The notes under the pieces: model-generated | Database searches by the model: none | What the model was told of the DNA's origin: nothing | Seen by the model: only the letters and a program-made list of their open reading frames with translations | Position numbers and translations under genes: made by a program | Shown: positions 6,058 through 10,262 of the stretch, piece by piece | Position numbering within the stretch: the first letter of the stretch is position 1 | Layout: each line of letters opens with the position of its first letter | From: Desulfurellales bacterium | Lineage (GTDB): Bacteria > Campylobacterota_A > Desulfurellia > Desulfurellales > Hippeaceae | Assembly (NCBI GenBank): GCA_027064405.1 | Contig: JAMOPP010000116.1 | Coordinates: 1-10,262, forward strand | Reading direction: 5' to 3' | Length of the DNA: 10,262 nucleotides

Positions 6058-6723
6058 GTGAAAATTTTAATTGTTGAAGACGATAAAAAAATCTCCTCTT
6101 TTATAAAAAGGGGGCTGGAAGAAGAATATTTCAGTATTGATGTGGCATACGATGGCGAAGAGGGGTTCCTGCTTGCAACATTAAACAGTTACGATGTTAT
6201 AATTCTCGATTGGATGCTTCCCAAAATGGACGGTGTCGAGTTGTGTAAAAAAATACGCACATCAAACATAACAACACCCGTACTGATGCTAACTGCAAAG
6301 AGCGATATTGAGGATAAGGTTTTCGGACTTGAAAACGGTGCGGATGACTATCTGTCAAAACCGTTTGCTTTTGAAGAACTTATTGCGAGGGTTAAAGCGC
6401 TACACAGAAGAAACAGCTATAAATCTAAAAATATTCTCACGGTTGATGATTTGAAACTAAATCCGCTAACGCGTGAGGTAACAAGGGGCTCGTCAAAAAT
6501 AGAATTGAGCGTTAAAGAATATGAGCTGCTTGAATTTTTAATGAGAAACAGGGGCAGAATTGTCACAAACGCTATGATAATGGATAATATTTGGGATATG
6601 CAACAGGATATAGAAAGCAATGTTATAAATGTATATATTCATCATTTAAGAAACAAAATCGACAAAAACAGCGAAAATAAGCTTATACACACAGTAAGAG
6701 GAGCAGGATACAGAATTGGTTAA
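6058..6723 (+). CDS. OmpR/PhoB-family response regulator
   Basis: A 221-residue transcription factor with a receiver domain (about 1-115) and a C-terminal winged-helix DNA-binding domain (about 125-221). Receiver residues are all in place: acidic pocket Glu7/Asp8/Asp9, phosphoacceptor Asp51 in VIILDWMLPKMDG, Thr79 and Lys101 in YLSKPF. The output domain shows LSVKEYELLEFLMRNRGRIV and ends with the usual NVINVYIHHLRNKID ... HTVRGAGYRIG. It resembles CusR/CopR- and PhoB-like regulators in general form, but the signal and targets are unknown. The start is GTG at 6058 (MKILIVEDD fits the family) behind a weak GGTGA about 4 nt upstream, so translation may be modest. It overlaps the kinase gene by 8 nt, so the two form a cognate pair. 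Promoter and candidate operator lie 55-110 nt upstream. Confidence 0.96.
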   Translation: MKILIVEDDKKISSFIKRGLEEEYFSIDVAYDGEEGFLLATLNSYDVIILDWMLPKMDGVELCKKIRTSNITTPVLMLTAKSDIEDKVFGLENGADDYLSKPFAFEELIARVKALHRRNSYKSKNILTVDDLKLNPLTREVTRGSSKIELSVKEYELLEFLMRNRGRIVTNAMIMDNIWDMQQDIESNVINVYIHHLRNKIDKNSENKLIHTVRGAGYRIG

Positions 6724-8116
6724 TCTTGAAAATATAAGTTTTAAAAAGCGTATTTTCTTATGGTACGGCATAGTTTTGGCTTTTATTATTCTAATTTTTA
6801 GCATAACATTCTATGTAAGCGTCAAATTTGCTGTAACTAAAAACATTAAAAATTCCCTTAAAATCATTTCGGAAGAGATAAAAAACGACACCAAAGACAA
6901 TCTGAATAACCTGCAAAAATACATAATTTACGATAAAAACAGATACCCCCTCTCACCCTTATACATTCAAATATACAAAATTGAAAATAATAATCCTGTT
7001 ATTGTTTCCGTTTCAACGAATTTGAAGGGCAATAATCTCCCGATTATCAATTATCAAGATAAAAATAGCAGGTTTAATAAAATAAAGGCTATGTTCTTGA
7101 AGCATAAGTTTATTATGATATTTACGCAGGCTATCGATAAAGAAGGCAAATATTTTTTGGAGGTTGCGACATCTATCGACAAGCAAAATAAAGTTATAAA
7201 TATCCTGCTTACGATATTTTTAATAACGGGGCCACTGCTGCTTTTTGCCGCCCTATTCGTGGGATATAAGGTTGTCGGCAATGCTCTTTTGCCCGTAAAG
7301 ATAATAACGGAAACGGCAAACAAGATATCTGTTGCGGATTTATCGAAGAGAGTTCCACAAGTGAAAAGTGATGACGAATTTTCGAAACTTATTATGACAA
7401 TAAACAATATGATAGATAGGCTCGAAAAGTCGTTTAACAGCATAAAACAGTTCAGTATGAATGCATCTCACGAATTGAAAACGCCACTTACCATAATAAG
7501 GGGAGAGGCTGAACTTGCTTTAAGGAAAGAAAGAAGCGCCGAATATTATATTGAATCCTTAAATAATATCCTAAAAGAGGCTATATCTATGCAGAACATT
7601 ATAGAAAGCCTTCTTCTGTTTGCCAAACTTGATTCGATGAGTTTGAGTAAGGATTTAAGCATTGTAAAAATTAATGAAGTTGTAAAAAGTGTTGTTGATG
7701 ATTTTTCTCACATTGCAAAAAAGAAAAACATAACCATCCTGTGTGAATGCAAAACAGAATCAAAAAGTGCCGTTAATGTATCAATTTTAAAAATCATAGT
7801 GTCAAATATATTGGAAAACGCAATCAAATATACGCCCAAAGATAAAAATATATATGTATCGCTGTATGAGGACAACAACCTATTTAAAATAGTTATAAAG
7901 GATGAAGGCTGTGGAATAGAAGAAAAGAAACTAAACCTAATCTTCGAGCCCTTTTACAGAACCGACGAAGCACACAACAAGGATATTGAGGGATATGGCT
8001 TGGGTCTTGCGCTTGTGAAAAAAGCGGTTGACATCTTAGAGGGCAAAATTGAGATTGAAAGCAAGCTTAAAGCAGGCACAACGGTTACCGTTTCTTTTAA
8101 AAAAAATAGGGTATAG
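6716..8116 (+). CDS. Membrane sensor histidine kinase with HAMP domain (partner of the adjacent regulator)
   Basis: The protein has 466 residues. Membrane segments lie at about 13-36 and 160-184 and enclose a periplasmic sensor of some 120 residues rich in Lys, Asn and Ile that I cannot assign to a known domain. HAMP follows (about 186-240, ALLPVKIITETANKISVADL in the middle). The dimerisation/phosphoacceptor box is SMNASHELKTPLTIIRGEAE with His252. The ATPase domain has the N box SNILENAIKYTP (363-374), G1 DEGCGIE (396-402), F box FEPFYR (410-415) and G2 GYGLGLALV (426-434), so it looks catalytically intact. The HAMP-HisKA region resembles CusS-like heavy-metal sensors, but nothing shows the ligand. 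The start is TTG at 6716, overlapping the regulator stop by 8 nt, with AGGA 7 nt upstream. radA follows after 3 nt. Confidence 0.95.
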   Translation: MVNLENISFKKRIFLWYGIVLAFIILIFSITFYVSVKFAVTKNIKNSLKIISEEIKNDTKDNLNNLQKYIIYDKNRYPLSPLYIQIYKIENNNPVIVSVSTNLKGNNLPIINYQDKNSRFNKIKAMFLKHKFIMIFTQAIDKEGKYFLEVATSIDKQNKVINILLTIFLITGPLLLFAALFVGYKVVGNALLPVKIITETANKISVADLSKRVPQVKSDDEFSKLIMTINNMIDRLEKSFNSIKQFSMNASHELKTPLTIIRGEAELALRKERSAEYYIESLNNILKEAISMQNIIESLLLFAKLDSMSLSKDLSIVKINEVVKSVVDDFSHIAKKKNITILCECKTESKSAVNVSILKIIVSNILENAIKYTPKDKNIYVSLYEDNNLFKIVIKDEGCGIEEKKLNLIFEPFYRTDEAHNKDIEGYGLGLALVKKAVDILEGKIEIESKLKAGTTVTVSFKKNRV

Positions 8117-8119
8117 GTT

Positions 8120-9403
8120 ATGAAAAGTAAGAAAATGTTTGTATGTTCAAACTGCGGTTATTCCTCAATTAAATGGTACGGCAAATGTCCAAACTGCGGT
8201 GAATGGGGAACCTTTATAGAAAAAGAGGTTGACAAAAAGAATCGTAGCGTTCATAAAAAATACAATCCCCCTGTAAAAATAGGAGAAATAGAAGAGAGTG
8301 AAGAATATTTAAAAATCAACAAACAAATTGATAATTTTTTGGGCAAGGGTTTGGTAAAAGGCGGCGTCTATTTAATTGCAGGCACTCCGGGTGTCGGAAA
8401 ATCAACCTTCTTACTGCAGGTTTCGCAGCTTTTGTCGAATAATAAGTATAAAGTTATTTATGTTTCCGCAGAGGAATCACTATCTCAAATCTCTTTAAGA
8501 GCAAAGCGCTTGTCGGCAAAGTCCGTTTATTCGTTAAGTGAGCACAATATAGATTCAATAATAGCTTCAATAGAAAATGAAAATGCCGATGTTGTTGTCA
8601 TTGACTCTATACATACTATATTTTCCGAAGAGATAGAATCTATAGCCGGAGGAATTCAGCAAGTTAGATTTTGCGCTGAAAAATTGATAGAAACTGCCAA
8701 AAAGAATTCCATGGCAATCATAATAGTAGCCCATGTCACAAAAGAAGGGGCTATCGCAGGACCTAAAACACTCGAGCATATGGTAGATACCGTTATGTTT
8801 TTAGAGGGCGACAAGAAAACGGATTTAAGAATATTAAAACTGCATAAAAATCGATTTGGACCCTCCGATGAATCGTTAATTTTGGAGATGGAGCATAGCG
8901 GACTGAATATAATTGACGATCCTACAATAAAATTTCTCGAAAGAAAGGATGCCTCAGACGGTAAAATTTACGGAATGGTTCTTGAGGGACGATATCCGAT
9001 TGTTGTGGAGGCTCAGGCTCTTTGCGTACCCACACCCCTTGCCATACCAAGAAGGATTGCGGTAGGATTTAGTTTAAACAGACTGAATATGCTTCTTGCC
9101 GTTATTGAAAAAAAACTCAATATTCCTGTTTATAAATACGATGTATATTTCAATATTGCAGGCGGTGTAAAGGTTGAGTCAACCCTTCTTGATATGGCTC
9201 TTGTAAGTAGCGTTATATCATCAATTAATAAAAAAATTATAAAAAACAATGTAGTTGCAATCGGAGAATTTGACTTGTCGGGGAATATAAGAATATTTCA
9301 AAACAGTAAAAAATTTATTGATAAAATAGAAAAGCTGGGATTTAAGATTCTATCTCCGCTAAACGGAATAGATACAATACACAAACTTTATAAAAACTTA
9401 TAA
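8120..9403 (+). CDS. radA: DNA repair protein RadA (Sms)
   Basis: RadA is a RecA-like hexameric ATPase that extends D-loops and processes recombination intermediates in the cytosol. Domain order is as expected: N-terminal zinc finger (Cys9, Cys12, Cys23, Cys26 in CSNCG ... CPNCGEWG), RecA-like core with Walker A GTPGVGKST (88-96), Walker B VVVIDS (158-163) and the family-specific HKNRFGP (242-248), then a Lon-protease-like domain (about 290-427) with NRLNMLLAVIEKK and FNIAGGVKVES. At 427 residues it is some 25 shorter than typical RadA (about 450). The Lon-like part is divergent: the usual EPAxDLA is replaced by ESTLLDMA, and the tail after GEFDLSGNIR is short. This is not an obvious frameshift. 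ATG at 8120 lies 3 nt after the kinase stop, with AGGG 8 nt before it. It is probably co-transcribed with the two-component genes. Confidence 0.96.
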   Translation: MKSKKMFVCSNCGYSSIKWYGKCPNCGEWGTFIEKEVDKKNRSVHKKYNPPVKIGEIEESEEYLKINKQIDNFLGKGLVKGGVYLIAGTPGVGKSTFLLQVSQLLSNNKYKVIYVSAEESLSQISLRAKRLSAKSVYSLSEHNIDSIIASIENENADVVVIDSIHTIFSEEIESIAGGIQQVRFCAEKLIETAKKNSMAIIIVAHVTKEGAIAGPKTLEHMVDTVMFLEGDKKTDLRILKLHKNRFGPSDESLILEMEHSGLNIIDDPTIKFLERKDASDGKIYGMVLEGRYPIVVEAQALCVPTPLAIPRRIAVGFSLNRLNMLLAVIEKKLNIPVYKYDVYFNIAGGVKVESTLLDMALVSSVISSINKKIIKNNVVAIGEFDLSGNIRIFQNSKKFIDKIEKLGFKILSPLNGIDTIHKLYKNL

Positions 9404-9432
9404 AAAGCCCGAAATTGCATTCAGGCTTTTTT
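9402..9432. terminator. Bidirectional intrinsic terminator between radA and yebC
   Basis: AAAAAGCC (9402-9409) pairs with GGCTTTTT (9424-9431). After one C/A mismatch, GAA (9411-9413) pairs with TTC (9420-9422), closing a 6-nt loop. T-runs follow on the plus strand (TTTTTT to 9432) and, read from the other side, on the minus strand (five T opposite the A-run at 9402-9406). The hairpin begins within the radA stop codon and lies 8 nt past the yebC stop, so it can end both convergent transcripts. Confidence 0.85.
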
Positions 9433-9439
9433 AAGATTT

Positions 9440-10192
9440 TTATTCGAATTTATTCATTATTTCTTCGGGTATGTCAAAGTTGGCGTAAACATTCGATACA
9501 TCATCATCATCTTCAAGGGCATCCATAAGTTTCAGCATACTTTGGGCTTTGCTTTCATCCAGTGCTACAGTTGTCTGCGGTATTTGTGTAATTTCAGCTT
9601 CTAAGGGTTTAAAGCCTTTCTTCTCAAGCTCATCCTTTATTCTTAAGAAATCCTTTGCTTCGGTGAGAACTTCAAAAATATTTTCATCTTCGTTTTCTTT
9701 AACATCCTTAGCCTCAAGCTCAAGTGCAACATCAAATAACTCTTCTTCATTTGTTGAATCTTTGTCAAAACTTAAATATCCTACACGGTCAAACATCCAC
9801 GACACACATCCGTTTTCTCCAAGACTACCACCATATTTACTCAAAAGGTGTCTTACACTTGCAGTCGTCCTTTGTCTGTTGTCTGTTGTTGTTTCTATAA
9901 TCATTGCAACGCCTGCAGGACCGTATCCTTCATATACGACATCCTCATACACGGTTCCGGGCAATTCTCCCGTGCCTTTTTTTATAGCTTTTTCTATATT
10001 TTGCTTTGGCATATTTGCTTCTTTTGCCTTATCTATTGCCAATCTTAACCTGGGGTTGGATTCAATATCTCCTCCACCCATTTTTGCCGCTATTGTTATT
10101 TCTTTTATTACTTTTGTAAAAATAGCTCCCCTTTTGCTGTCCTCTTTGGCTTTCTTGTGTTTTATGCTGCTCCATTTATTGTGACCTGACAT
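9440..10192 (-). CDS. YebC/PmpR family protein (TACO1 family)
   Basis: The protein has 250 residues, the usual length. YebC-family proteins have been described as transcriptional regulators, and more recently as translation factors that help ribosomes through proline-rich stretches. The sequence opens [22 protein letters not shown], followed by [39 protein letters not shown] and [11 protein letters not shown], the highly conserved first domain. The second region has [19 protein letters not shown] and [19 protein letters not shown], with FDRVGYL behind it. Conservation continues to an acidic tail ([18 protein letters not shown]). ATG at 10192 has AAGGAG (10198-10203) 5 nt upstream. It is convergent with radA. 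In many bacteria yebC sits beside ruvC, but no ruvC is visible within this window. Confidence 0.97.
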   Translation of the reverse strand: MSGHNKWSSIKHKKAKEDSKRGAIFTKVIKEITIAAKMGGGDIESNPRLRLAIDKAKEANMPKQNIEKAIKKGTGELPGTVYEDVVYEGYGPAGVAMIIETTTDNRQRTTASVRHLLSKYGGSLGENGCVSWMFDRVGYLSFDKDSTNEEELFDVALELEAKDVKENEDENIFEVLTEAKDFLRIKDELEKKGFKPLEAEITQIPQTTVALDESKAQSMLKLMDALEDDDDVSNVYANFDIPEEIMNKFE

Positions 10193-10207
10193 AATAACTC
10201 CTTTTTA

Positions 10208-10262
10208 CTATAATTTTGGTGTTGTCAACTCCATCTGTTTTTGATATTTCCCTTTTTTATCC
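10208..10262 (-). CDS. Possible C-terminal end of the gene upstream of yebC
   Basis: On the minus strand an open frame enters from the right edge, reads DKKGKYQKQMELTTPKL and stops with TAG at 10210-10208, 15 nt before the yebC start. The polar composition and the short, operon-like distance to the yebC start fit a gene tail. With only 17 residues the frame is not statistically meaningful and I do not recognise the protein. Other frames in this stretch stop earlier or are equally short. Confidence 0.35.
   Translation of the reverse strand, partial: DKKGKYQKQMELTTPKL

Noticed and set aside
9549..10184. Long plus-strand open frame of 211 residues opposite yebC
   Set aside because: It is antisense to a highly conserved gene, Ser/Leu-rich as expected from a shadow of the yebC reading frame, and has no Shine-Dalgarno.
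10206..10228. TTGACA on the minus strand (10223-10228) as a yebC promoter
   Set aside because: No -10 box at 16-18 nt; the only TATA-like sequence (TTATAG) lies 9 nt downstream. It may instead fall inside the tail of an upstream gene.

Overview
The window reads as ordinary chromosomal DNA from an AT-rich, Gram-negative bacterium. A 3-deoxy-D-manno-octulosonate-8-phosphate (KDO8P) synthase and an LptF/LptG-type permease imply a lipopolysaccharide outer membrane. About half of the starts I could assign are TTG or GTG. A Firmicutes-like DUF948/YtxH gene pair sits beside the LPS genes. Together with the low GC this would fit a lineage such as Deferribacterota, but I cannot fix the phylum from this sequence alone. 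I see no phage, insertion sequence, CRISPR, tRNA or rRNA.

Left two thirds (about 1-5870, minus strand): one tightly packed probable operon, read from right to left. It starts at a good sigma-70-type promoter (5839-5867) and runs kdsA, lptG-like, a PEP synthase/PPDK regulatory kinase (ppsR-type), a DUF948 (YtxG-like) protein, a YtxH-like protein, an AI-2E family permease, purM and purN (cut by the window edge). Five of the seven junctions are overlaps, and the two gaps before the transporter and before ppsR are 4 and 8 nt. The only wider gap, 25 nt, lies between ppsR and the DUF948 gene. The front is envelope biosynthesis, the middle is PEP control plus membrane-anchored coiled-coil proteins, and the end is purine synthesis steps 3 and 5.

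Centre (5802-6057): a divergent intergenic region. It carries the kdsA promoter on the minus strand and a near-consensus promoter on the plus strand. A perfect 7-bp inverted repeat brackets the -35 box of the latter, a candidate operator.

Right (6058-9403, plus strand): a two-component system, an OmpR/PhoB-type regulator followed by a HAMP-containing histidine kinase with 8 nt overlap, then radA 3 nt downstream. A hairpin with T-rich flanks on both sides (9402-9432) separates radA from the convergent minus-strand yebC (9440-10192). A short reading frame ending at 10208 may be the tail of the gene before yebC.

How the genes may work together: KdsA consumes PEP while the ppsR product controls a PEP-making enzyme, so the operon may tie PEP supply to KDO/LPS demand. 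This is inference. I found no clearly new system. The points most worth a second look are the ppsR/kdsA linkage, the DUF948-YtxH pair in an LPS bacterium, the divergent operator and radA placed behind a two-component system.
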